DNA of 64,000 nt from Flavobacterium sp. NG2 (GTDB lineage Bacteria; Bacteroidota; Bacteroidia; Flavobacteriales; Flavobacteriaceae), in NCBI RefSeq assembly GCF_034119845.1, contig NZ_CP139420.1, forward strand, positions 2,210,001-2,274,000, read 5' to 3'. Shown here piece after piece: positions 51,252 to 61,366 of this stretch. How positions within the stretch are numbered: position 1 is the first letter of the stretch; every line of letters starts with the position of its first letter. The translations under genes and the position numbers were made by a program. The notes under the pieces were generated by a model. That model did no database searches and was not told where the DNA came from. It saw only the letters and a list, made by a program, of their open reading frames with translations.

Positions 51252-52727
51252 ATGAAAATTCATAAAATAACTGGTTTGCTTGCGTGCTTTGTGATGATGC
51301 AAGTATATTGTCAACACACAAATAAAACTGCAAATAAAACGAAACCCAATATTGTTTTTATCCTCACCGACCAATGGAGAGGTTCGGCCACAGGCTACAA
51401 TGGTGACCCTAATGTAAAAACGCCTAATTTGGATAAATTAGCCAAAGAAGCGGTCAATTTTACCAATGCAGTTTCAGTTACTCCTGTATGTACGCCGCAT
51501 CGAGCGGCTTTGCTCACAGGAAAATTCCCCACCACAACAGGGATGTTCTTGAATGATATTTATTTACCATCAGAAGAATTATGCATGGCAGAAATTTTCA
51601 AGGCCGAAGGCTACAACACCGCCTATTGGGGCAAATGGCATTTAGACGGCCATGGTCGCGAAAATAATGTAGCACCCGAAAGACGTCAAGGATTTGATTA
51701 TTGGAAAGGGATGGAATGTGATCACGACTACAACAAGGAACATTATTATGCGAATAACGATCCTGTGAAAAAATTCTGGGATGGCTATTCTCCATTTGCT
51801 ATTACTAAGGATGCAAATCAATACTTGGCCGATCATGCCAAGGACAAAAAACCTTTTTTAATGCTTATTTCATTAGCAACGCCTCACTATCCGCACGACA
51901 GCGCTCCTGAAAAGTATAAAAATATGTATCCTCCAAAGGATTTGGTTTTAGCACCTAATATTCCTGATAATTTGAAAGACAATGTTAGGAAAGAGTTACA
52001 AGGGTATTACGCACACTGTACAGCTACTGACGAGGCTATCGGAACGGTTTTGGAACAAATCAAAAAGCTTAATTTGTCTGACAACACTATTATTGTGTTT
52101 ACGGCTGACCATGGTGAAATGATGGGCGGACATGGCGTAAAACCATTTGTGAAACAATTGGCTTGGGATGAGTCTGTACGTGTTCCTTTTTTAATTTCTT
52201 ATCCAAATATCAAAAATAACAAAGGCAAAACAGTTCAGGCGCCTATCACCACTCCTGATATTTTACCTTCCTTATTGGGTTTAACTGATATTGCTATCCC
52301 AAAAGGTATTGAAGGTGAAGATATCTCTTCATTAATTAAAAATCCAGATCCAAAAGCGGATCGAGCGGCTTTGGTAATGAATGTTAGTCCTTTTGGGTCT
52401 AATTTTAATGACACAGAGTATCGTGCTATTAGAACCAAACAATATACTTATATACGCACCCCTGAAGGAGCTTCTAATTTGTACGACAATTTAAAAGACC
52501 CTTATCAAATGACAAATTTGCTAGATAAATCAGATTATAAAAAGATTCAAATAGATTTAGAGAAGCAACTCAACAATGAATTAAAAAGAATAGGTGACGA
52601 TTTTAAACCAAGAGAATTCTATATGAAAAAATGGAATTATATTCTTGATTCATCTAAAAGAGCCATTGATTTTAGGAATTGGGATAAAGGCGAAGGCAAG
52701 GTGATTTCACCAAAAAAACAAAATTAG
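51252..52727 (+). CDS. S1 sulfatase with CTPHR maturation motif
   Basis: Secreted type I sulfatase (491 aa). The signal peptide ends near VYCQ. NIVFILTDQWRGSATGYNG opens the domain. The maturation motif is C80-T-P-H-R84: Cys, Pro and Arg are kept but Ser is replaced by His. GKWHLDGHGREN, SLATPHYPHDSAPEKY and TADHGEMMGGHGVKPF complete the active site, and LYDNLKDPYQMTNLL is the C-terminal signature shared with the CSPYR sulfatase at 36371. It is the second gene of the last operon. Confidence 0.9.
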   Translation: MKIHKITGLLACFVMMQVYCQHTNKTANKTKPNIVFILTDQWRGSATGYNGDPNVKTPNLDKLAKEAVNFTNAVSVTPVCTPHRAALLTGKFPTTTGMFLNDIYLPSEELCMAEIFKAEGYNTAYWGKWHLDGHGRENNVAPERRQGFDYWKGMECDHDYNKEHYYANNDPVKKFWDGYSPFAITKDANQYLADHAKDKKPFLMLISLATPHYPHDSAPEKYKNMYPPKDLVLAPNIPDNLKDNVRKELQGYYAHCTATDEAIGTVLEQIKKLNLSDNTIIVFTADHGEMMGGHGVKPFVKQLAWDESVRVPFLISYPNIKNNKGKTVQAPITTPDILPSLLGLTDIAIPKGIEGEDISSLIKNPDPKADRAALVMNVSPFGSNFNDTEYRAIRTKQYTYIRTPEGASNLYDNLKDPYQMTNLLDKSDYKKIQIDLEKQLNNELKRIGDDFKPREFYMKKWNYILDSSKRAIDFRNWDKGEGKVISPKKQN

Positions 52728-52822
52728 TTCAAGAAAAAGGTTTAGTCGATAGCAATAATTAAATAGATGAAATCGCCATTACCTAGAAGTTTGCGCAAGC
52801 AAATGAAATTCGCAAAACAGAT

Positions 52823-55600
52823 ATGAAAAATACGTACAAGGGTTTATTTTTATGTAAAATGCTGTTTCTTATTCTGACTTTGTATTCTTTTACGGTCAAA
52901 GATGGCATTACTGCTCCTATTCAGCTAACCATTAGCGAAGGGTTAACCAATCCATTAGGGTTTTATGATAGTAAGCCAAGCTTTTCTTGGAAACTTCCTG
53001 TGGGTGTTACATCACAATCTGCTTATACGATTGTAGTGGCTAGTTCTCCTAAATTATTGCCCAATAATCCTGATTTATGGAATAGTGGAAAAGTGAATGC
53101 AGACCAAAGCTTGAATGTAAATTATAATGGAAAAAAATTAGACTCCAGACAAAAAGTCTATTGGCAAGTTAAATATTGGGACGATAAAGGAGCCGAATCC
53201 AAATGGAGTGAAATGGCTCATTTTGAATTGGGACTGTTGCAAAATAGTGATTGGAAAGCAAACTGGATTTCGGTTCCTCCAACAGAGTTGAACGAAATTA
53301 GCGGTAAAAATTCAGTGCTTTTCAGACCGCAATACCTTCGGAAACAAATCAACATCCATTCAAATATCAAAAAAGCACGTTTGTATATCACAGCCAAAGG
53401 TGTTTTTGAAGCCTATATCAACGGTGCAAAAATAGGTACAGATGTAATGACTCCAGGTTGGACGCCGTTTGATAAAAGCATCAGCACCTTGACTTATGAT
53501 GTGACAGATATGCTCATGAAAGGAGAGAATGTGCTAAGTGCGATTTTGGCCGAAGGCTGGCATTCAGGGCGCATCCATTTACGAAGAGCGGCTACCAAAG
53601 AAGATGTACCTTATTTATTGTGCCAATTAGAAATAGAAACGAATAAAGGCAAACAGATTATTGTTACTGATAAAAGTTGGAAGGTTTCTTTAAAAGGACC
53701 TATACGCGAATCGAATATTTATGATGGCGAAATCTACGATGCCAATTTCAATTTAGGTAAATGGCAATTCAATGGTTATGATGATTCGAATTGGCTTCAG
53801 GTGGTGGAACAAAAACCAGCGGAAACTGTTTTATTGTTGCCAAAGCGTTATCAAACGGTCAAAGACAAAGAAACGATTTCGGTTAAAACCTTGACCGAAC
53901 CTGTAGCAGGGAAACCTATTTTTAATTTTGGACAAAATAATGTTGGCGTTCCTCTAATTAAAGTACCCATGAAAAAAGGGGATACCTTAACCGTTCGCTT
54001 TGCCGAAATGCTCAACACCGATGGTACCATGTACACCGGAAATTATAGAGGAGCCAAATCAACGGATTATTATATTGCCGCCAAAGACGGTTTGATAGAA
54101 TGGCGACCACAGTTTACTTTTCACGGCTATCAATACATTGAACTAAGTGGTTTTGACCCTAAAGCAAAACCTCAGAAAGATTGGGTTACTGCCATTGTAC
54201 AATATTCTGATTTTAAGTTAAATGGTACTTTTGCTTCTTCGCATGAAAAATTAAATCAACTGCAAAGTAACATTTCTTGGGGACTGAAAGGAAACTTTTT
54301 TGACATCCCAACAGATTGCCCGCAACGAGATGAACGCTTAGGCTGGACAGGTGATGCACAAGTGATTGCGCCTACCGCTATTTATAATGCAGATATGTAT
54401 GCGTTTTGGGCTAATTATTTGCAAAGTATGCGTCAAGAACAAATGGACAATGGTGCCATTCCAAATGTGATTCCGAATAATCTAGGAAAAGGAAATTCTT
54501 CGGGTTGGGGTGACGCTTGTACCGTAATTCCATGGGAAATTTATTTTAGAACAGGAGACAAACGCATACTCGAAGACAATTACGAGATGATGAACCGTTG
54601 GCTGGGTTATTATGCTTCTAAAGCCAATGGAAATATTGTGAGTATGCAATCTTTTGGGGACTGGTTACAGCCTTTTTCTCAACCATTAGAAAGTAATAGA
54701 ATGGGACGTCGTGGCGATACTCCCGCTGATTTTATCTCTACGGCTTACTATGCCAAATCGGTAGAATTGACCATGCGTACGGCTGCCGTTTTAGGGAAAA
54801 CAGCTGAGGCTCAAAAACTCCAAAAATTACATAATGAAATCAAAAAGGCTTTCGGAAATAAATTCTTTGACAATAATGGCCGTACCACCAGTAAAATGGA
54901 AACCCAAACGCAATATTTACTAGCACTTGATTTTGATTTAATTTCTAAAGAAAATACCCAAAAAGCAGGAGTACATTTAAAACGTGTGATTGCCGATTGT
55001 GACAATCATTTGCGTACAGGTTTTTTAGGAACACCGATTCTTCCCCTTGTTTTGGATAAAATAGGAGAAACGGATTTGATGTACAGCATTCTTTTTAAAG
55101 AGAGTTATCCTTCTTGGTTTTACTCCATCAATCAAGGCGCAACCACTATGTGGGAGCGTTGGGATAGTTATACGTTGAAAGACGGTTTCCACAAAGACGG
55201 TATGAACTCCTTTAATCATTATGCTTATGGTGCCATTGGTCGCTGGATGTACGAGCGTATTGCGGGAATCAAACCTATAGCAGCAGGCTATAAAGAAATC
55301 GAAATTGCACCCGTTCTTGGTGGGCCATTAACAGCTGCTAGTGCTAGTTATGATTCGCCTTACGGTAAAATAAATTCGTCTTGGAAATTTGAAAATGGAA
55401 ACTTTAATTTGGAGGTAACCGTTCCTTCCAATACCACAGCCAAAATTGTGATACCAGCCGATACCAGCAAAGAGTTATTAATGAATGGCAGCAGTTTTAA
55501 AAATAATACAGCCATACAATTAGACCTTAAAACAGATAAGACTTTTGTGCTAATAGCTGCAGCAGGAACCTACCGTTTTACATCCAAAGTCAAAAAATAA
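52823..55600 (+). CDS. GH78 family alpha-L-rhamnosidase (canonical)
   Basis: Secreted 925-aa alpha-L-rhamnosidase with the classic GH78 domain order: signal peptide, Ig-like domain (LTISEGLTNPLGF, PSFSWKLP), two jelly rolls (ARLYITAKGVFEAYINGAKIG, YDGEIYDANFNLGKW), the (alpha/alpha)6 barrel with TDCPQRDERLGWTGDA (Glu504 in DER as likely acid) and TTMWERWDSYT, and the C-terminal sandwich (GYKEIEIAPVLGGPL). Of the three GH78-type proteins here it is closest to the family consensus. It is followed after 9 nt by a GH2 gene, so the two are almost certainly co-transcribed. Confidence 0.93.
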   Translation: MKNTYKGLFLCKMLFLILTLYSFTVKDGITAPIQLTISEGLTNPLGFYDSKPSFSWKLPVGVTSQSAYTIVVASSPKLLPNNPDLWNSGKVNADQSLNVNYNGKKLDSRQKVYWQVKYWDDKGAESKWSEMAHFELGLLQNSDWKANWISVPPTELNEISGKNSVLFRPQYLRKQINIHSNIKKARLYITAKGVFEAYINGAKIGTDVMTPGWTPFDKSISTLTYDVTDMLMKGENVLSAILAEGWHSGRIHLRRAATKEDVPYLLCQLEIETNKGKQIIVTDKSWKVSLKGPIRESNIYDGEIYDANFNLGKWQFNGYDDSNWLQVVEQKPAETVLLLPKRYQTVKDKETISVKTLTEPVAGKPIFNFGQNNVGVPLIKVPMKKGDTLTVRFAEMLNTDGTMYTGNYRGAKSTDYYIAAKDGLIEWRPQFTFHGYQYIELSGFDPKAKPQKDWVTAIVQYSDFKLNGTFASSHEKLNQLQSNISWGLKGNFFDIPTDCPQRDERLGWTGDAQVIAPTAIYNADMYAFWANYLQSMRQEQMDNGAIPNVIPNNLGKGNSSGWGDACTVIPWEIYFRTGDKRILEDNYEMMNRWLGYYASKANGNIVSMQSFGDWLQPFSQPLESNRMGRRGDTPADFISTAYYAKSVELTMRTAAVLGKTAEAQKLQKLHNEIKKAFGNKFFDNNGRTTSKMETQTQYLLALDFDLISKENTQKAGVHLKRVIADCDNHLRTGFLGTPILPLVLDKIGETDLMYSILFKESYPSWFYSINQGATTMWERWDSYTLKDGFHKDGMNSFNHYAYGAIGRWMYERIAGIKPIAAGYKEIEIAPVLGGPLTAASASYDSPYGKINSSWKFENGNFNLEVTVPSNTTAKIVIPADTSKELLMNGSSFKNNTAIQLDLKTDKTFVLIAAAGTYRFTSKVKK

Positions 55601-55609
55601 AAACCAAAG

Positions 55610-58291
55610 ATGAAAAATAATTTTTTAATCATATACGTTTTTCTATTGCAAACTTTTTGTTCGCAATTAACAGCGCAAATTAAATATACGGTCAATGATG
55701 CATGGCAGTTTGTTCAAGATAAATCGATTACTGAAATTAACCAACTGAAAAATCATAAAGGTGTAAAAGTCGCTATTCCGCATACTTGGAATGACAAAGA
55801 TGTGATGGATGAAGAAGAAGGTTTTTACCGTGGTGCCGGTTGGTACACTAAAACCATCAAAATCCCAACGGCTTACAAGGATAAGGAAGTTTTTCTGTTT
55901 TTTGAAGGCGTTGCTATGGTGTCTGAAGTGTATATCAATAATAAATTGGCCAATAAACACGTAGGCGGTTTTACTCGTTTTGTGGTGCCAGTTTCTAAAT
56001 TCATCGATTTTGATACTTCCAAAAACTCTACTTCATTTACGGTAGTAGTAAAAGCCGATAATTCGTATGATGATGATGTGCCACCCTTGCATGCCGATTT
56101 TACTTTTTTTGGCGGAATCTATCGCGATGTGAATTTGGTAGTGACTGATAAAGTGCATTTTAGTATCGAAGAAGATGCTGCCAATGGGGTCTTTGTCACG
56201 ACTCCAAAAGTATCAGCACAAAAAGGCGAGGTACAACTGAAAGTAAAAATCAAGAACGATGATAAAGCCAATCAGAATGTAAAATTGGTAACCAAATTAA
56301 TTGGCCCAAATCAGCAATTGGTTTCAGAGAAAGTGCAAACGCTTAAGCTAAAATCAGGTATTGCCAATGAGTTTAATTTTGCGTTAAATTCGGTTACAAA
56401 CCCCGAATTATGGTCGCCTGATACGCCTAATTTATACAAAGTAGTTTGTGAAATTTTCGATGCAAAAAACAACCAAAAAATTGATGAGTCAACCAATTCC
56501 TTAGGGTTTCGATGGTTTGCATTTGATGTTGACAAAGGTTTTTTCTTGAACGGAAAACATTTAAAATTAGTTGGAACCAACCGCCATCAAGATTTTAAAG
56601 ACATTGGGAATGCCGTTCCAGACCACATTCATGTGGAAGATATTTTGCGAATGAAGGAAATGGGGAGTAATTTTTTGCGCATAGCGCATTACCCACAAGA
56701 CCCCATTATCCTTGAAATGTGTGACCGATTGGGAATTTTAACTACGGTGGAAACTCCAATTGTGGATACCGTTACCGAGTCAGAGGCTTTTACTCAAAAT
56801 TGTTTGAGTGCGCAATTGGAAATGATTCGTCAAAATTACAACCACCCCAGTTTGATTATTTGGGCGTATATGAACGAGGTAATTTTGCATCCTCGATATG
56901 GTAATGATAAAGAACGTTACAAAAAATACACGAACTATATTGTGGAATTGGCTCAAAAAATCGAGAAGCTAACCCGTGCCGAAGACCCATACCGCTATAC
57001 GATGATTCCGAACCATAATGGACTAGAACGCTATCATGAAGCTGGATTGACTGAGGTTCCAATGATTGTAGGCTGGAATATTTATCTGGGTTGGTACGGT
57101 GGTTCTTATGACTTACTGCCTGAGAGAATTGAAAAATTTCATTCGACGATAAAAAAAACAATGATAATTACAGAGTACGGTGCAGGAGTGGACCCAAGGT
57201 TGCATACTCTAAATCCGATGCGTTTTGATTATTCACAGGAATACGGAACCGAATTTCATAAATACTATCTTGAATATTTTATGAAACAAGATTTTGTAGC
57301 CGGTGTCAACGTATGGAATTATGCCGATTTTAACTCAGAAGACCGTATCGATGCGGTACAAAGTATCAATAATAAAGGTTTAGTTGGTCTGGACAGAAAA
57401 CCCAAAGATGTGTTTTATTACTACCAAGCTTCTTTGTTGTCCAAACCATTTTTAGCCATTGCTACCAAAACTTGGAACCAACGTTCGCAAGTAGAAGATA
57501 AAGAGGGGGCAGGAGTGGCAACAATGCAAGTGCAAGTTTTTTCGAATCAAAATGAAGTAACACTTTTTATAAATGGAAAAAGTTTAGGAGCCAAAAAAGT
57601 AGAAGATAAAATTGCAATTTTCAATGTCCCTTTTGTTGACGGAATCAATCAGTTAGTAGCAAAAAGTGGCGATATAGTCGAAGATTTTTCGACTATTCGT
57701 GTCAATATTATTCCAATTTCGTTAAAAAACTTTCCAGCCACAGGATTTTCTATAAATGTAGGAGACCAACGCTTTTTTTATGATGATAAAATAGACCAAG
57801 CTTGGTTGTTTGATAAAGAATACACCCCAGGAAGTTGGGGGCACATTGGCGGAAAGCCTTATGTACGTCCTGAAAAAAATGTGCAACAACCTTATGGAGC
57901 GAAGCAAACCATCAAAGGAACTTTTAACGACCCTATTTACCAAACGCAGTTGGTAGGCATTGAGCAATACCGCTTTGATGTGCCGCCTGGTCTGTATGAA
58001 ATCAAATTGCATTTTGCCGAATTAGAAGGTTCAAAAGCGAAGCATCTAGCTTTTGATTTAATTGAAGAATCGAAGGAGGTTACTAAAGTGACTAACCGTA
58101 AGTTTTCGATACTGATTAATGATAAAAAAGTAATTGCAAATCTGGATTTATTGGGAGATTATGGCGAATACCAAGCGGTCAAAATTAAATCGGAAGTGAG
58201 TGTCAAAGAAGGCGAACCATTGCTAGTGAATTTCAAAAAGATAGTAGGAGAGCCTGTTTTGAATGCGATTGAGATTTATAAAAAAATGTAA
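55610..58291 (+). CDS. GH2 family glycosidase with C-terminal malectin-like domain
   Basis: Secreted GH2 enzyme of 893 aa, probable beta-galactosidase or beta-glucuronidase. The signal peptide ends at LTAQ. N-terminal jelly roll (IPHTWNDKD, GAGWYTKTI, GVAMVSEVYINN), Ig domain (WSPDTPNLYKV), TIM barrel with HLKLVGTNRHQDF and FLRIAHYPQDP. Acid/base Glu423 in WAYMNEV and nucleophile Glu522 in ITEYGAG are both present. After residue 620 come extra sandwiches; the last 170 residues (INVGDQRFFYDD ... GLYEIKLHFAELE ... LNAIEIYKK) look like a malectin-type carbohydrate-binding domain. It is packed between GH78 and another GH2 gene (9 and 21 nt gaps). Confidence 0.9.
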   Translation: MKNNFLIIYVFLLQTFCSQLTAQIKYTVNDAWQFVQDKSITEINQLKNHKGVKVAIPHTWNDKDVMDEEEGFYRGAGWYTKTIKIPTAYKDKEVFLFFEGVAMVSEVYINNKLANKHVGGFTRFVVPVSKFIDFDTSKNSTSFTVVVKADNSYDDDVPPLHADFTFFGGIYRDVNLVVTDKVHFSIEEDAANGVFVTTPKVSAQKGEVQLKVKIKNDDKANQNVKLVTKLIGPNQQLVSEKVQTLKLKSGIANEFNFALNSVTNPELWSPDTPNLYKVVCEIFDAKNNQKIDESTNSLGFRWFAFDVDKGFFLNGKHLKLVGTNRHQDFKDIGNAVPDHIHVEDILRMKEMGSNFLRIAHYPQDPIILEMCDRLGILTTVETPIVDTVTESEAFTQNCLSAQLEMIRQNYNHPSLIIWAYMNEVILHPRYGNDKERYKKYTNYIVELAQKIEKLTRAEDPYRYTMIPNHNGLERYHEAGLTEVPMIVGWNIYLGWYGGSYDLLPERIEKFHSTIKKTMIITEYGAGVDPRLHTLNPMRFDYSQEYGTEFHKYYLEYFMKQDFVAGVNVWNYADFNSEDRIDAVQSINNKGLVGLDRKPKDVFYYYQASLLSKPFLAIATKTWNQRSQVEDKEGAGVATMQVQVFSNQNEVTLFINGKSLGAKKVEDKIAIFNVPFVDGINQLVAKSGDIVEDFSTIRVNIIPISLKNFPATGFSINVGDQRFFYDDKIDQAWLFDKEYTPGSWGHIGGKPYVRPEKNVQQPYGAKQTIKGTFNDPIYQTQLVGIEQYRFDVPPGLYEIKLHFAELEGSKAKHLAFDLIEESKEVTKVTNRKFSILINDKKVIANLDLLGDYGEYQAVKIKSEVSVKEGEPLLVNFKKIVGEPVLNAIEIYKKM

Positions 58292-58312
58292 AACGAATAC
58301 TAATAGCTAAAA

Positions 58313-61300
58313 ATGAATCATAAACCAACTCAGAAATTTTTTCTAATCGTTCATTTATTCCTTTTGGGGATTATCAACGCACAACGAATAGAAACGAATC
58401 TTAACTCAAACTGGCGTTTTATTTTAGAAGATAAAACCCTTTTTTCAGCCAAAGAATTTGATGATAGTTCTTGGCGAAATCTAAACATTCCGCACGATTG
58501 GTCATTTGAAAAAGGCGTTCGAAAAGGGGGAGACCAAGGTCAAGGTGGTGGTTACCACGATGGAGGTATTGGCTGGTATCGTAAATCGTTTGCTGTTACT
58601 AAAGAAAGCCTTTCGAAAACCACCTACATCAATTTTGATGGAGTGTATATGAATAGCGAAGTATGGATTAATGGAAACCATTTAGGAAAGAGACCTTATG
58701 GTTACATTAGTTTTAGATATGACATTTCCAAATATTTGAAAGAAGGAAAAAATACGATTGCTGTTAGAGTCGATAATAGTTTAGAACCTTCGGCACGCTG
58801 GTACCATCCTTGTGGGATATATGCGCCTGTAAAATTGATTATGGTTAATAAAACGCATATTACTCCAAATAGCATCTTTATCACAACTCCAAAAATTGAA
58901 ACAACAACGGCTACGGTAAATGTAAAAATCGATTACGAGAATCCTGTAAATGGATTGGAATGCAAACTGTCTATTGTTTCTCCAAAAGGCAAAACAATTA
59001 AAACCGCCATTCAAAAAATCGAGGGTTCAAAAACTAATAATTCGATTGAAGTACCTAATCCCGAATTATGGAGTCCAGAAAACCCAGTTTTATACCAATT
59101 GGTTACACAAATAATCAAAGACAAAAAAGTTATTGATGAGGTGAAAACAAACTTTGGTTTTAGAACGGTCGAATGGAAAAAAGAAACTGGTTTTTGGCTC
59201 AACGGAAAAAATGTGAAGCTAAAAGGCGTTTGCGAACATTGGGAAGGAGGCCCCGTTGGTGGCGCTTGGACCAAACCGATGTTGCGTTGGAAATTACAAT
59301 TGTTAAAAAATATGGGCATCAATGCCATTCGTCCTTCACATAATCCAACACCTCCAATGTTTTATGACATTTGTGACGAAATAGGCTTGCTTGTTATGGA
59401 CGAAATTTTCGATGGTTGGCACAAAAAAGCACCTCAAGATTACGGCAAACAAGCGTTTGACCAATGGTGGAAAGCGGATATGAAAGAGTGGATTACCAGG
59501 GACCGTAACCATCCCAGTGTTTTTGTGTACAGTTTAGGGAATGAAACACATAGCCCTGTAGCTCCTGAGTTAGTGAAATTCGGAAAAAGTTTAGACGATA
59601 CTCGCTTGTATTCATCAGGTGCAGGTAATCCCGAGGATATGGATATCACAGGGATAAATGGTGGTTCAGAAAACAAAACATTCTTAGAGTCTGCTAAATT
59701 TGACAAACCATTTGTGTCCACTGAAGCACCACATACTTGGCAAACACGTGGCTATTATAGAACGCAAACTTGGTGGCGTGATAATGAATTGCCAGGAACT
59801 TATCCATTACCGAATTTAACCGAAAAGGAAATCTTTTTCTACGAAGGTTTAGACCCCAAAAAATGGAAAAACAGAAAACAACGTTATAATTCTTCTTATG
59901 ACAATGCTACGGTTCGTATTTCTGCTCGTAAAAATTGGGAAGTAATGCGTGATACGCCTTGGCATAGCGGGCATTTCCGTTGGACTGGTTTTGATTATTA
60001 TGGCGAAGCGGGTTTGGTTCACGGTGGTTTGCCTTTCAATCTGTTTATGGGTGGTGCAGTTGATGTGGCGGGTTTTGAAAAAGATTTGTATTATTTCTAC
60101 CAAAGCCAATGGACTAAGGAAACCATGGTACATATTTTACCACATTGGACACATCCAAGAATGAAAAAAGGAACGGTAATTCCGGTTTGGGTCTATTCAA
60201 ATGGCGATGAGGTAGAATTATTCTTAAATGGAAAATCATTAGGAAAAGACAAACCTGGAACTGTATGGAACGAAATGCAATGCGACTGGATGGTGCCTTA
60301 TGAAGAAGGAAAACTAGAAGCGGTAGCTTATAAAAACGGTAAAGAAGTAAAACGAGTATCAATTGCAACAAGTGGTGCACCTCAATCTTTAAAAAACAGT
60401 CTCAATAAGCTAAAAGCTGAGGACGGATTTTCGTCAAGTTATATTTTTACAAGTGAAGCTATAGACAACAATAAAACGCTTTATCCTTATGGAGAAAACA
60501 GAGTCTATTATCATATTTCAGGCGATGTTGAAAAAGTATCTATGGAAAACGGAAATCCAATTGATTCGATTAGTCGTACTAAGTCAGATTTTAGAACCTT
60601 ATTTTTCGGAAAAGGACGTTTATTTTTAAGAGAAAAAGAAAATGCTAAAAAAGCTACGGTTATCACAGCTTCTATCTTGGGTGACAAAGCATTGTATCTT
60701 TCGAATCAAATAACCATCGATGTACAAGAAATGGGGCTGATAGGAAAAACTTCCCAATCAAAATTTGAAATTTTATATACCACTAATGGTGCTGACCCTC
60801 TGAAAGAAGGAACTGTTTATACAAAGCCATTCGAAGTAGAAAGCAATATCACAGTCAAAGCTATTGTGAAACAAAATGGAAAATTGATTTTAGCGTTAGA
60901 AGAAGCCTTTGGCGCTAACGAAGGATTGTTTTGGGGAGATGAAAAATCAGCTAATATTTGGAATGGTAGAGGGGTAAATATTGCTGCTGAAGAAGCTATT
61001 TTAAAAGGGGGTGCAAAAACGAGTAATGAAGCGCAACATTTTAAAGGAACAGGTTTTGTGAAATTTGATAATAAAGAAGGGAGCATCACCTTTTACCAAG
61101 AAAATGATGGTGAAGCAGGCGATTTTAGTATTCGATTTAGATATATGCACAACGACAAGGACAAAAAATACCCAATGAAGTTATTTGTAAACGATATTTA
61201 TATTAAAACTTTTGAATTTCCTGCCACAGGAGGCTGGATTCAAAACTGGGAATTTGTAAATACTATTGTAAATTTTAAATCGGGTGCCAATAACATTCGA

Positions 61301-61354
61301 TTGGAAACAACAGGTCAAAGCGGTCCTTATATTGACGAACTTTTTATTGATTAA
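58313..61354 (+). CDS. GH2 family beta-galactosidase-like enzyme with C-terminal accessory domains
   Basis: Secreted GH2 enzyme of 1013 aa. The signal peptide ends at INAQ. Jelly roll (LNIPHDWSFEKG, GGIGWYRKSF, VYMNSEVWINGNHLG), Ig domain (WSPENPVLYQL), TIM barrel with NVKLKGVCEHWEGG and NAIRPSHNPTPP. Acid/base Glu411 in YSLGNET and nucleophile Glu471 in VSTEAPHTW are both intact. The C-terminal region has a GH2-type sandwich (DEVELFLNGKSLG), then a chitobiase-like segment (FEILYTTNGADPLKEGTVY) and a CBM6/35-like end (FKSGANNIRLETTGQSGPYIDELFI). Specificity between galactose and uronate is not settled by sequence. Confidence 0.9.
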   Translation: MNHKPTQKFFLIVHLFLLGIINAQRIETNLNSNWRFILEDKTLFSAKEFDDSSWRNLNIPHDWSFEKGVRKGGDQGQGGGYHDGGIGWYRKSFAVTKESLSKTTYINFDGVYMNSEVWINGNHLGKRPYGYISFRYDISKYLKEGKNTIAVRVDNSLEPSARWYHPCGIYAPVKLIMVNKTHITPNSIFITTPKIETTTATVNVKIDYENPVNGLECKLSIVSPKGKTIKTAIQKIEGSKTNNSIEVPNPELWSPENPVLYQLVTQIIKDKKVIDEVKTNFGFRTVEWKKETGFWLNGKNVKLKGVCEHWEGGPVGGAWTKPMLRWKLQLLKNMGINAIRPSHNPTPPMFYDICDEIGLLVMDEIFDGWHKKAPQDYGKQAFDQWWKADMKEWITRDRNHPSVFVYSLGNETHSPVAPELVKFGKSLDDTRLYSSGAGNPEDMDITGINGGSENKTFLESAKFDKPFVSTEAPHTWQTRGYYRTQTWWRDNELPGTYPLPNLTEKEIFFYEGLDPKKWKNRKQRYNSSYDNATVRISARKNWEVMRDTPWHSGHFRWTGFDYYGEAGLVHGGLPFNLFMGGAVDVAGFEKDLYYFYQSQWTKETMVHILPHWTHPRMKKGTVIPVWVYSNGDEVELFLNGKSLGKDKPGTVWNEMQCDWMVPYEEGKLEAVAYKNGKEVKRVSIATSGAPQSLKNSLNKLKAEDGFSSSYIFTSEAIDNNKTLYPYGENRVYYHISGDVEKVSMENGNPIDSISRTKSDFRTLFFGKGRLFLREKENAKKATVITASILGDKALYLSNQITIDVQEMGLIGKTSQSKFEILYTTNGADPLKEGTVYTKPFEVESNITVKAIVKQNGKLILALEEAFGANEGLFWGDEKSANIWNGRGVNIAAEEAILKGGAKTSNEAQHFKGTGFVKFDNKEGSITFYQENDGEAGDFSIRFRYMHNDKDKKYPMKLFVNDIYIKTFEFPATGGWIQNWEFVNTIVNFKSGANNIRLETTGQSGPYIDELFID

Positions 61355-61366
61355 TGCAAAAAATAA

